Below, one piece after another: positions 18,301 to 25,906 of a stretch of 64,000 bases of DNA. The translations under genes and the position numbers were made by a program. The notes under the pieces were generated by a model. The model searched no databases and had not been told where the DNA came from. It saw only the letters and a program-made list of their open reading frames with translations. The stretch comes from Onishia taeanensis. GTDB lineage: Bacteria > Pseudomonadota > Gammaproteobacteria > Pseudomonadales > Halomonadaceae. Location of the stretch: contig NZ_FNCI01000008.1 of the NCBI RefSeq assembly GCF_900100755.1, positions 26,861-90,860 of the forward strand, read 5' to 3'. Every line of letters starts with the position of its first letter. The stretch's first letter is position 1.

Positions 18301-20219
18301 TGGAAGGCATCGGTGAAGGGCTCACGCATCTCCTGCAGGTTGACGATTTCGCTGCCGTGATGCTCCAGATGGAAGTCGTGAATCCAGTAATTACCATCCC
18401 GGCCCGTGATCTCATAGGGGCGCTCACCGATCACGCGCAGGCCCAGGTTCTCCATCACCGGCAGCACATCGGACAGCGGGATCGGACGGTCCTTGTGGAA
18501 GAGCTTCAGGTTGACGCCGTCGACGTTTTCCTCGACCAGGCGATACAGCGACAGCGACAGCGGTGCGCCCTGCTCGACCTCGACACAGTGATGAATGTCG
18601 TAGACGGCGGAGCGGGCACTGAAGTCCTCACGGTAGCCGGCCGGGAAGGCATCGCGATAGATATCCAGCAGCCGATTGGCCTGCTCTTCACCAAAGCCTT
18701 CCACCATGGCGCTTTGCAAATCATCACGCCAACTGGTGGCCAGGGCGCTGACCTTGTGTTCCAGGCGCTCGAGGTCGTAGTCCACCGGAGCATCGCCGTT
18801 GAAGCGCAGGATCAGTTGAATGCGCGCCAGCACCGACTCGGAAAGATAGGTATTGAAATCACCGAAGCTGGCATCGAGCTCTTCGCAGAGCAGGTTCTGA
18901 ATGCGCACGCGCAGGTCGGTGGAGAAGACATCACGCGGCACGAACACCAGGCAGGAATAGAACTTGCCGAAACGATCTTCACGCACGAACAGCCGCACCC
19001 GGCGACGCTCGCGGATATTGAGAATCCCCACCGCGGTCCGGGTCAGTTCCTCGTTGCTGATCTGGAAAAGATCATCACGCGGATAGACGTTGAGGATCTG
19101 TCGCAGCTGATGGCCATCGTGGCCTTCGGGATCGACGGCGGCGGATTCCATCACCGCATTGATCTTGCGGCGCAGAACGGGGATGTGGCGCGGCGAGTCG
19201 TTGTAAACCGTGGCAGCGAACAACCCCAGGAAGCGGCGCTCACCGATCACATTGCCCTTCTCGTCGTAGCGATCGATGGAGATGTAGTCCGGGTAGGTCG
19301 GACGGTGCACCCGGGCGTGGTAGGCACTCTTGGCAAACGACAAAAGCTCCGGCACCAGCACGTAGTGGTCGCCATCGACGCCCTGATCGTTTCGAATCCG
19401 CTCCTGATAGCGTGTCTCATCGAGCTTGAACACACCAAGCTCGCTGCCCTTGCGCTTCTTGAGTTGATCTTGGCCCTTGACCTGAACGACGTCGTAATCG
19501 TCATAACCCAGGAAGGTAAAGTTGTCCTCGAGCATCCACTGCAGGAAGGCAATCGCTTCCTTGTGGTCAACGGCAGCGACCCCTTCCGGCTTGACGGCCT
19601 TGAGCTCGGCGAGAGAGGCCTTGACCTGCTCACGCATCGGCTCGAAGTCGGCGACCGCGGTGCGCACGTCTGACAGCACTTCATGGAGGCTGCCTTCAAT
19701 CTCGGCCAACAGGTCGGGGTCTGAATGACGGTCGACCTCGATGACGATCAGCGACTCACGCCCTTTTGGCGCATCCTTGGCATTGGCGGCCGTCATGTAC
19801 TCGAGCTGATGCTTGGCGTCGCGCTTGGTGGCCAGTACCGCATTGTAGATGGAGTGCACGGTAATGCCGCGACGGTTGAGCTCGATGCGCACCGAGTCGA
19901 CCAGGAACGGCATGTCGCGCCCCACCACCTCGACCTGGGTGTGCGTCGACTGCCAGCCATGCCCCTCGAAGTCTGGGTTGAAGACCCGCACGATGGGCTC
20001 GTCGGGATTCAGTTGCTGCATGAGATGCCAGGCGGACAGCACGGCTCCGTACAGATCCTCAAGACGGCGCTCGGCCAAATCGGCAAAGGGGGCATTGGCG
20101 AAGAATACTTGGGCGAAGGAGGCAATCGCCTTCACCTTGTCCTCGTCCAGGCGGTGCGCCAGCTGTTCCTTGAGCTGGGCCAGCAATTCCTGCTTGTCAT
20201 CGATCGCGACGTGTTGCAT
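15378..20219 (-). CDS. gdhB: Large NAD-specific glutamate dehydrogenase (GDH-180 class)
   Basis: This 1613-aa enzyme converts glutamate to 2-oxoglutarate and ammonia with NAD and serves glutamate catabolism. Length and architecture match the 180-kDa bacterial class: a long N-terminal regulatory part with ACT-like segments (about 1-700), the catalytic core with GGLRWSDRREDFRTEVLGL and VPVGAKGGFV (about 805-850), an NAD-binding region with GDMAGDVFGNGML, and a long C-terminal extension. The ATG at 20219 is preceded by GAGG; a TTG one codon upstream is less likely. It stands alone, with a perfect 17-bp palindrome 56 bp upstream as a candidate operator. Confidence 0.96.
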   Translation of the reverse strand: MQHVAIDDKQELLAQLKEQLAHRLDEDKVKAIASFAQVFFANAPFADLAERRLEDLYGAVLSAWHLMQQLNPDEPIVRVFNPDFEGHGWQSTHTQVEVVGRDMPFLVDSVRIELNRRGITVHSIYNAVLATKRDAKHQLEYMTAANAKDAPKGRESLIVIEVDRHSDPDLLAEIEGSLHEVLSDVRTAVADFEPMREQVKASLAELKAVKPEGVAAVDHKEAIAFLQWMLEDNFTFLGYDDYDVVQVKGQDQLKKRKGSELGVFKLDETRYQERIRNDQGVDGDHYVLVPELLSFAKSAYHARVHRPTYPDYISIDRYDEKGNVIGERRFLGLFAATVYNDSPRHIPVLRRKINAVMESAAVDPEGHDGHQLRQILNVYPRDDLFQISNEELTRTAVGILNIRERRRVRLFVREDRFGKFYSCLVFVPRDVFSTDLRVRIQNLLCEELDASFGDFNTYLSESVLARIQLILRFNGDAPVDYDLERLEHKVSALATSWRDDLQSAMVEGFGEEQANRLLDIYRDAFPAGYREDFSARSAVYDIHHCVEVEQGAPLSLSLYRLVEENVDGVNLKLFHKDRPIPLSDVLPVMENLGLRVIGERPYEITGRDGNYWIHDFHLEHHGSEIVNLQEMREPFTDAFQRIWQGQAENDPFNRLVIGANLSWREVAMLRAYGRYLKQIRFGLSQLYIATTLASHPDITRELVALFELRFDPEQEGDRAAEAEACQARLMALLDDVASLNDDLLVRRYIELIQSTLRTNYYQPDDNGELKDYLSFKLDPSQITGMPKPRPMFEIFVYAPRVEGVHLRGGKVARGGLRWSDRREDFRTEVLGLVKAQQVKNAVIVPVGAKGGFVCKRLPEGGDRDAIQQEGIACYKTFIRALLDVTDNLEAGEIVPPVKVVRHDADDPYLVVAADKGTATFSDIANEISLEYGHWLRDAFASGGANGYDHKKMGITAKGAWESVKRHFRELGVNTQADEFSVVGIGDMAGDVFGNGMLLSDKIRLLGAFNHMHIFVDPMPDVAASFAERQRLFALPRSSWEDYDAALISEGGGIFKRSAKSIPISAAMKKAFGISEDKLPPNDLIRAMLKSQVDLIWNGGIGTYVKAETETDADVGDKANDVLRVNGNELNCRVVGEGGNLGLTQRGRMEAAHKGVRVNTDFIDNAGGVNCSDHEVNIKILLDDIVKRGDMTDKQRNQLLASMTDEVSELVIRDNYRQTQALSLSEILSQEGLGPYRRFINELEAAGQLDRELEFLPSDEEMIERANANQGMTLPELSVLISYAKSVVKGDLIASDVPDDPYIQQHLERVFPSVLVERFHDEMYEHRLKREIVATQIANDLVDHMGVVFARRLIDTTGASRAEIARAYIVARDSFNLDALWQQVEALDNQVSSKVQYRMMLDLMRLMRRATRWFLRQRTGMTAKDCIAHFAPRLTQLQESIGKRLRGDEREAWIARRDELTAAGVPESLANVVAATGSLYAGLGIIEAAKQTNEKIQRVAEVFYEVGHRLELPWMTEQINALEVRDSWQAQARETFRDDLDRQQLALTVGVLRMESGPREVEQRVEQWFENHSAMYQRWCKLLVEVHSGSQGGFPLFAVAIRELVDLAEGNAEA

Positions 20220-20274
20220 CAATCACCTCGGCTGACACCGACCCTTCTGGGGCGGCGGGAAATTCGTAGACACG

Positions 20275-20291
20275 TCCATGACGGTCATGGA
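20275..20291. promoter_or_regulatory. 17-bp perfect palindrome upstream of gdhB
   Basis: TCCATGAC-G-GTCATGGA is a perfect 8+1+8 inverted repeat 56 bp before the gdhB start. A partial copy (GTCATGGAGCATGTC) lies at about 20345-20359. The arrangement suits a dimeric repressor or activator of amino-acid catabolism; the regulator is unknown. Confidence 0.55.
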
Positions 20292-20380
20292 GACCTTAAA
20301 GGATACGTTAGTGCAGGGAAGGCCCCTACTGTATTAACCCTTTGTCATGGAGCATGTCAGTTACGCATCGGTCCTTGACT

Positions 20381-21487
20381 TCATACCCGGCGCTCGAGCA
20401 GTACCCCACACTCACAGTGATGCGTCCAGGGGAACTGATCGAAGAGTGCGAAACGCGTGATGCTGTGGGTCCGCGTCAGACGCGCCAGGTTGTCCACCAG
20501 AGTATCAGGGTTGCATGAAATATAGATGATGCGCTCATAACCGCTGAGCTGATCGCAGCTCTCGTCGTCGAGCCCGGCGCGGGGCGGGTCGACCAAGACG
20601 GTAGAGAAATCGTAGTCGGCAAGGCCCATCTCGGCCACCCGGCGGCCGCCCTTCTCGCCCTTCAGGGCCAGGGAGAACTCCTCGGCGGACATCCGCGAGA
20701 CATGCACATTGTCCACGTCGTTGGCATCGAGGTTGGCCTTGGCCGAGGCCACCGAGGTGCGCGATATCTCGGTGGCCAGCACGCGGCGAAAGTTCTTGGC
20801 CAGCGCCACGGTGAAGTTGCCATTGCCACAGTAAAGCTCGACTAGATCACGATCCTCGCTGTTACGCGTCACATCCAGCGCCCAGCCAAGCATCGATTCG
20901 CAGATCGCGGCATTGGGCTGGGTGAAGCTGTTCTCGACCTGCTGATAGTGAAGCTCGCGCCCCTCGACGGTGAGGTGCTCCCAGACATGGTTTCGGCTCA
21001 AGACCAGGCGCTGCTTGCGCGAGCGACCGATGATCATCACCCCCAGGCGCTGCTCCAGCGCCCGGGCCGCGGCCTCCCAGTCCTCACCCAGGGGGCGATG
21101 ATAGATCAGGGTGATCAGCGCCTCGCCAGACAGGGTGGTGAGAAAATCGACCTGAAACAGCTTGCGGCCCAGCACCGCATCCTCACGCACTGCCTCTAAC
21201 AGCAGCGGCATCAGTTCATTGATCCGCTCGCTGGCGACCGGGAACTGATCGACCCGAACCGGACGCTTCTTGTCCGGCCGCTCCGGGTCAGGCTCGAACA
21301 TGGCGTAAAAGAGCTCGTCACCCTCACGCCAGATACGAAACTCGCAGCGCATACGGTAATGGCTCGCCGGCGAGGCGAAGACCTCGAGTTCGGGCGCTTC
21401 CAGATGCGCGAACTGGTTGATGATGCGCTCGCGCTTGGCCTCGAGCTGCTCGCCATAGCGGGCGGGGTCGACAACGGGTACGGCCAC
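20381..21487 (-). CDS. trmA: tRNA (uracil-54-C5)-methyltransferase TrmA
   Basis: TrmA makes ribothymidine at U54 in the T loop of tRNAs. The 368-aa length is that of E. coli TrmA (366). Motifs seen are ELYCGNGNFT (SAM binding), VDPPRAGLD, and the nucleophilic cysteine C325 in YISCNPDTL. The start is a GTG at 21487 with AGGAGA four bases upstream. The in-frame ATG codons further upstream would extend the protein into the murI-side region without homology. It follows murI by 61 bp on the same strand and may share its transcript. Confidence 0.95.
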   Translation of the reverse strand: MAVPVVDPARYGEQLEAKRERIINQFAHLEAPELEVFASPASHYRMRCEFRIWREGDELFYAMFEPDPERPDKKRPVRVDQFPVASERINELMPLLLEAVREDAVLGRKLFQVDFLTTLSGEALITLIYHRPLGEDWEAAARALEQRLGVMIIGRSRKQRLVLSRNHVWEHLTVEGRELHYQQVENSFTQPNAAICESMLGWALDVTRNSEDRDLVELYCGNGNFTVALAKNFRRVLATEISRTSVASAKANLDANDVDNVHVSRMSAEEFSLALKGEKGGRRVAEMGLADYDFSTVLVDPPRAGLDDESCDQLSGYERIIYISCNPDTLVDNLARLTRTHSITRFALFDQFPWTHHCECGVLLERRV

Positions 21488-21548
21488 AGAGTCTCCTTGG
21501 GAATTGGTCAGTCGGTCTATCAAGTGCGCAAAAGCAAAAAGGGCAGAC

Positions 21549-22352
21549 CTAGGTCGCTGCCACATCCACCCTGAGCGTGCGCGGCGCGGCAAAGCCATAG
21601 CCCGCCAGTACCGCCGCAAGAGAAACGCTCGGCGCGGTGGCCCAGGCAGCGCCGGGGCCCTCGCCGCCGGTGGCTTCTGCCCGCGGCAGTGGCGCGACCA
21701 CCTGCGCCAGGCGACGAGCAATCGCATCCCCCGAATCGACCCAGGTGATCGGGCGCGGCGCGGCCGCATCCAGCGCCTGGGTCAACAGAGGAAAGTGCGT
21801 GCAGCCAAGCACCACGGTATCCAGCGCCGGGTCTTCCCATAGCGGCGCCAGGCAGTCGGCGATCACCCGGTCATCCAGCGCCTCTCCGCTCAGCCGACGT
21901 TCGGCCTGGCCGACCAGCGCGTCGGCGGCCAGCCGCATCACTTGGCATTGGCCCGCAAAATCCTCGATCAATCGACGGGTATAAGGCCGGTGCACCGTCG
22001 CCGAGGTCGCGAGCAGCGCCAGATGGCCGCTAACACTGGCCGCGGCTGCCGGCTTGATGGCCGGTACGGTGCCGATCACCGGAATCGCCAGATGGGCGCG
22101 CAGCGCCTCGAGTGCCAGGGTACTGGCGGTGTTGCAGGCTACCACCAGGGCACTGGCTTGGCTTGCGTCCACGGCCGCCTGGCAGACCGATAAAATACGC
22201 GCCACCAGCCAGTCATCGGGCTTGGTACCGTAGGGCAGCATGGCGTTGTCGCAGGCATAGCACAGCGCCACGTCCGGCAGGCGATGGCGGATGGCGGCGA
22301 CTACCGAAAGACCGCCGACACCCGAATCGAAGATCAGAATCGGACCGCTCAT
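21549..22352 (-). CDS. murI: Glutamate racemase MurI
   Basis: MurI supplies D-glutamate for peptidoglycan. The 267-aa product has the paired catalytic cysteines of the family, C73 in VACNTAST and C184 in GCTHFPLL, with the N-terminal FDSGVGGLSV. The ATG at 22352 starts the conserved domain directly, but its ribosome binding site is weak (CAGGG about 9 bases upstream). An open frame continues 61 codons upstream through repeat-rich DNA and is probably untranslated. The C-terminal 40 residues after ATGGEGPG are less conserved. Confidence 0.94.
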   Translation of the reverse strand: MSGPILIFDSGVGGLSVVAAIRHRLPDVALCYACDNAMLPYGTKPDDWLVARILSVCQAAVDASQASALVVACNTASTLALEALRAHLAIPVIGTVPAIKPAAAASVSGHLALLATSATVHRPYTRRLIEDFAGQCQVMRLAADALVGQAERRLSGEALDDRVIADCLAPLWEDPALDTVVLGCTHFPLLTQALDAAAPRPITWVDSGDAIARRLAQVVAPLPRAEATGGEGPGAAWATAPSVSLAAVLAGYGFAAPRTLRVDVAAT

Positions 22353-22395
22353 CCGCGACGGCCCTGAATCGACTGCATGGACTGGGTCTCCCTTA

Positions 22396-22457
22396 CTTGA
22401 TGAACCTTGCTTGTGCTTGATGAACCTTGCTTGATGGATCTTGCTTGATAGACCTTG
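22396..22457. repeat. 14-bp tandem repeat array upstream of murI
   Basis: Four units of cttgatgaaccttg or one- to three-base variants run at 22396-22409, 22416-22429, 22430-22443 and 22444-22457. The first two units are separated by the 6-bp insert cttgtg. The array lies within 45-105 bp of the murI start. Confidence 0.85.
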
Positions 22458-22738
22458 CGTAACATAGGTCAGGCGGAATGGGTCAGGCCCGCTGAATAAA
22501 GGCGCGCGAAACATGAGCGCCGCAAAATCAAGCATTCTACCCCAGTCGCCCGCCGGGGGCCGAGCCCCTTAACACCAAGGCACCACTGATACGACGCCGC
22601 CCGGCCAAGTGGCCGGGCGGACGAGGATACGCGTTCTTAGGCAAGACAGCCGAAACCTTCGACCAGGTTAGTCAGCAAAGCCTATATCAAGCTTTCCTCG
22701 AAGGTTCTTCGTTCAACGGCTGTAAGGAAAGAGGCCGG
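22458..22738. other. Intergenic region with a GC hairpin
   Basis: The only structure found is a perfect 10-bp hairpin at 22597-22620 (ccgcccggcc, loop aagt). It lacks a T run on either strand. The region separates murI from the upstream hemerythrin-like gene, both on the minus strand, so the hairpin may partly terminate the latter. Confidence 0.5.
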
Positions 22739-23290
22739 TCAAACCATCGGGTCCGGCGCTGCGCAAAGCTCGGAATAAAGTTCAGGGTAGGATTCCTGAA
22801 GGCTTTCAAGCTTGGCTGCTGCTCCTTCTGGCAGCGATTCGGCGAGCATTTGCAGGGCTTCATCATCGAAATGTTCACGCACCAACGGGAAGAGTTCCTC
22901 GCGTTCGTCGCGCAGATAGGCCCGGTGTGCCTCGAGATAGGCACTGAGGTCATCGGCAAAACGATCCATGGGAATCGCCACGTCCATCAGCACCATGTCC
23001 AGGTCCTGAGACAGGCGCATCAGGCGTTCACGCAGGGCTTGGTAGTTTGCGGCCAAACGCTCGCTAAGCCCCTCGGCTTCAGGCGCTTTGTCCATCAGCT
23101 CCTGACCGAAGACCCGCTCCAGCGGCACGGTAAAGCCGTCCATGTAGTCGAGGATGTAATCGACGACCTCGCGCACCAGTTGAAAATCTGGGCGCTCACC
23201 CTCCGCCAGCGTCTTGTGTTTGAGCTGCAACACGTGCAGTAGCCGCGCCATGTTGGCGTGGTCAAGGCGTAGTTGATTCAGCATCGGCAT
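22739..23290 (-). CDS. Hemerythrin-like HHE protein with incomplete iron ligands
   Basis: The 183-aa all-helical product follows the layout of bacterial hemerythrin HHE-domain proteins: LRLDHANMARLLHVL in helix 1, then YILDYMDGF, and the late HRAYLRDEREELFP. Two normally conserved ligand positions are changed. The HHPxE of helix 2 reads TVPLE, and the EH of helix 3 reads NY. Iron and oxygen binding are therefore doubtful. The start at 23290 has a perfect AGGAGG seven bases upstream; an ATG at 23335 with GGAGA is an alternative adding 15 residues. Divergent from rarA. Confidence 0.75.
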   Translation of the reverse strand: MPMLNQLRLDHANMARLLHVLQLKHKTLAEGERPDFQLVREVVDYILDYMDGFTVPLERVFGQELMDKAPEAEGLSERLAANYQALRERLMRLSQDLDMVLMDVAIPMDRFADDLSAYLEAHRAYLRDEREELFPLVREHFDDEALQMLAESLPEGAAAKLESLQESYPELYSELCAAPDPMV

Positions 23291-23682
23291 GACGGGACCT
23301 CCTGTGCTGTCCGGGGCGAACGTCTGTATGGTCATTGGATTCTCCGAGCGACTCCGAGTTCGATGGTCTTTCAGCGCAAGTCTCTTTGACCGCCAATATC
23401 GCACTCAACGATCTGGACAACCAGCATGAAAGCAGATGCAGTGCTTGCACGGTGCAGCGAGCGCCAACCTCGTTACGGGGACTGCTCATCTGCGACCTGA
23501 GTCTGGCCTGCATCGGAAGGCGCCTAATAGGATGCGCCTATGGTGACCCACATGCTGCCAGCCTAGAATATCTAACCCTAGCGCCTCCTTCACCGACACG
23601 CCTAGCGCTAGAAGTTATATACATAGAGACCTTAGCACTAAAAGCGACGCTGAACGCTACTCGTCACAGGACACCGCCTATC
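23291..23682. other. Divergent promoter region between the hemerythrin-like gene and rarA
   Basis: An open frame continues upstream of rarA through this stretch, but it has no family resemblance and rarA homologues start at 23683. The last 120 bp are richer in AT and include TATATAC at about 23618 and a CTAGCGCTAG palindrome near 23602. No gene is called. Confidence 0.5.
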
Positions 23683-25023
23683 ATGGATCTTTTTAGCCAG
23701 CAGCACGCTCAGGAGCATGCCCCTCTGGCCTACCGGATGCGGCCTCGCCAGTTGAGCGACTATGTCGGCCAGCAGGCGCTGGTCGGCCCCGGCAAGCCGC
23801 TGCGCCGCATGGCCGAAACCGCCACCGTGCGCTCGATGATCCTGTGGGGACCGCCAGGGGTCGGCAAGACGACGCTCGCCGAGATACTGGCCAATGAGTC
23901 CGGCGCCGAACTCGAGCATATGTCCGCGGTGATGGCGGGGGTCAAGGATATCCGCGCCGCCGTGGAGCGGGCGGGCGTCGCCCAGGGCCAGAACCGCCCC
24001 ACCCTGCTGTTTCTCGACGAGATCCACCGCCTCAACAAGAGCCAGCAGGATGCCCTGCTGCCGCATGTGGAGTCGGGCCTGTTGACGCTGATCGGCGCTA
24101 CCACCGAGAACCCCTCCTTCGAGGTCAACTCGGCACTGCTCTCCCGAGCCCGCGTCTATGTACTCAAGGCCCTGGACGAAGAGGAACTGCTGAGGGTGCT
24201 GCGCCAGGCGCTTACGGATCGCGAACGCGGCCTTGGCGCGCGGCGCATCCATGTCGAAGATGAAGTGCTCAAGCTACTGGCCCATGCGGCCGGTGGCGAT
24301 GCCCGCCGGGCGCTGGGGCTTCTGGAAACCGCCTGCGATTTCACCCTTCCCAGCGACGACGGCGAGCGGCTCGAAAAAGACGGCCTGGCCGAGGTCCTCG
24401 GCCATCAGGCCAGCGCCTTCGACAAGCAGGGTGATCACTTCTACGACCTGCTCTCGGCCATCCACAAGTCGATCCGCTCTTCCCGCGTCGATGCGGCGCT
24501 GCTCTACATCGCCCAGTTCACCCAGGGCGGCGGCGACCCGCTGGATGTGATCCGGCGGCTGACGGCCATCGCCTCAGAAGACGTCGGCAATGCCGACCCG
24601 CGGGCGCTGCCGCTGGTGATGGCGGCCTGGGATGCCTACCTGCGCCTGGGCGATTACGAAGGCCAGCGCGCCATTGCGCAAGCCGCCATTCATCTGGCCA
24701 TCGCCCCCAAGAGCAACGCCATCGACCAGGCCTGGAAGAAGGCCAAGGCCTTTGCCGCCGAGCACCCAACGCTCGAGGTGCCGAGCTACCTGCGCAATGC
24801 CCCCACCAAGCTGATGGAATCCCTCGGCCACGGCCAGGGCTATCGCTATGCCCATAACGAGGCCAACGGCTATCCGGCCGGTTCGTCGCATGACTGCTGG
24901 CCGGAGGGCGCGCCGCGCACCCGCCTCTACGATCCCAGCGAATACGGCCAGGAGAAGCGCTTCAAGCAGATGCTCGACTGGCGCGCCGAGCTCGACGCAC
25001 AGGCCGACCAGCAACAGGGCTGA
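23683..25023 (+). CDS. rarA: Replication-associated recombination protein RarA (MgsA)
   Basis: RarA is a AAA+ clamp-loader-like ATPase that acts at stalled replication forks. The 446-aa product matches E. coli RarA (447). Walker A is GPPGVGKTT (56-64), Walker B lies in LFLDEIHRL (about 110-118), and sensor [18 protein letters not shown] follows. The C-terminal tetramerisation part ([29 protein letters not shown]) is well kept. The N-terminus MDLFSQQ fixes the start, though AGGA lies rather far upstream. It converges with lolA, unlike the co-directional ftsK-lolA-rarA order I recall from Pseudomonas. Confidence 0.96.
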   Translation: MDLFSQQHAQEHAPLAYRMRPRQLSDYVGQQALVGPGKPLRRMAETATVRSMILWGPPGVGKTTLAEILANESGAELEHMSAVMAGVKDIRAAVERAGVAQGQNRPTLLFLDEIHRLNKSQQDALLPHVESGLLTLIGATTENPSFEVNSALLSRARVYVLKALDEEELLRVLRQALTDRERGLGARRIHVEDEVLKLLAHAAGGDARRALGLLETACDFTLPSDDGERLEKDGLAEVLGHQASAFDKQGDHFYDLLSAIHKSIRSSRVDAALLYIAQFTQGGGDPLDVIRRLTAIASEDVGNADPRALPLVMAAWDAYLRLGDYEGQRAIAQAAIHLAIAPKSNAIDQAWKKAKAFAAEHPTLEVPSYLRNAPTKLMESLGHGQGYRYAHNEANGYPAGSSHDCWPEGAPRTRLYDPSEYGQEKRFKQMLDWRAELDAQADQQQG

Positions 25024-25062
25024 GTCAGCGCGGGTCAGCGAGAAAGGCCCGCCCAAAACGAC

Positions 25063-25094
25063 ATCGCCCCCGAAGCAGGCACTCCGGGGGCGAT
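25063..25094. terminator. Hairpin terminator between rarA and lolA
   Basis: A 10-bp perfect stem (atcgcccccg with its complement) encloses a 12-nt loop between two convergent genes. There is no T run, so efficiency is uncertain. Confidence 0.55.
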
Positions 25095-25125
25095 AGGGTC
25101 GGCGGCATTCGCTGTGCGTCGGCGC

Positions 25126-25752
25126 TTACTGCGTCTCGCGAATCACATCGACGCCATCGGGAATCTCGAAGGTGAAGAGCGAATCATCGATAGGGGCGTT
25201 CTGCTCCACGTTATCGAAGGCGATCGCGGTGCGCTGACCGGTGCTGTCGGTCATCTGCAGCATGCCGAGTTCCTCGGCGTAGAAGGTCAGCTGCAGCTCT
25301 TCGAAGAGCGTATCGGGACTGCGCGGATCCAGGGTGAAGGTTTCAGCGGTGCCCTGCTGGCGACGTTCGACGTCGTAATTCTTGGTGAGCTCATCGGCGC
25401 TGCCCGAGAGCAACAGGGCCGGGGTATGGGTGACCCGGGTATCCAGCGGCTGCACGGTGACCTGTTCCAGGTCCGGGTCATGCAGATAGATATCTTCCCC
25501 GTCAGAGACCACCACCTGGCGGTAGGGTGACTCGACCTCCCAGTGGAAGCGGCCGGGACGCGACAACCACATGTGGCCGCTGGCCTGCTGCAGGCGCTGG
25601 CCGCTGCCGTCGAGAATCTGCTGCTCGAAATCGGCCTGGTAGGTATTGATCGGCTCCAGCAGCTGCGTCAGGCGCTCGGCGCCTTCGTTGGCCAGTGCCG
25701 TAAGCGGCATCATCAGGGCGAAGCCGAAGGTAGCTAGGCGTGTCGGTGTCAT
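25126..25752 (-). CDS. lolA: Outer-membrane lipoprotein carrier protein LolA
   Basis: LolA shuttles lipoproteins through the periplasm from LolCDE to LolB. The 208-aa precursor has a signal peptide (MTPTRLATFGFALMMPLTALA, cleavage about residue 21) and the LolA-fold features TYQADFEQQILDGSGQ, GRFHWEVESPYRQ and the C-terminal FTFEIPDGVDVI. The start at 25752 is supported by AAGGAG. An ATG ten codons upstream would bury the signal peptide. It lies 154 bp after ftsK on the same strand, with a hairpin between them. Confidence 0.95.
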   Translation of the reverse strand: MTPTRLATFGFALMMPLTALANEGAERLTQLLEPINTYQADFEQQILDGSGQRLQQASGHMWLSRPGRFHWEVESPYRQVVVSDGEDIYLHDPDLEQVTVQPLDTRVTHTPALLLSGSADELTKNYDVERRQQGTAETFTLDPRSPDTLFEELQLTFYAEELGMLQMTDSTGQRTAIAFDNVEQNAPIDDSLFTFEIPDGVDVIRETQ

Positions 25753-25834
25753 GGCGTCTCCTTGGCCGGCCATCGCCGGCAAATGTATCCCGTCTCCGCG
25801 TGCATCCCCCTAGGGTGCACTACTGAGACCGGTA

Positions 25835-25864
25835 ACGCCTTGCCGGGTTGCCCCGGCAAGGCGT
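25835..25864 (-). terminator. Hairpin between ftsK and lolA
   Basis: A 13-bp inverted repeat ACGCCTTGCCGGG/CCCGGCAAGGCGT with a short loop lies 43 bp beyond the ftsK stop. No T run follows on the minus strand, so it may only partly separate ftsK from lolA expression or stabilise the ftsK 3' end. Confidence 0.5.
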
Positions 25865-25906
25865 CTTCCTTGTTTACTGCACGGTTTGTCGAATCACGAA
25901 ACGGCG

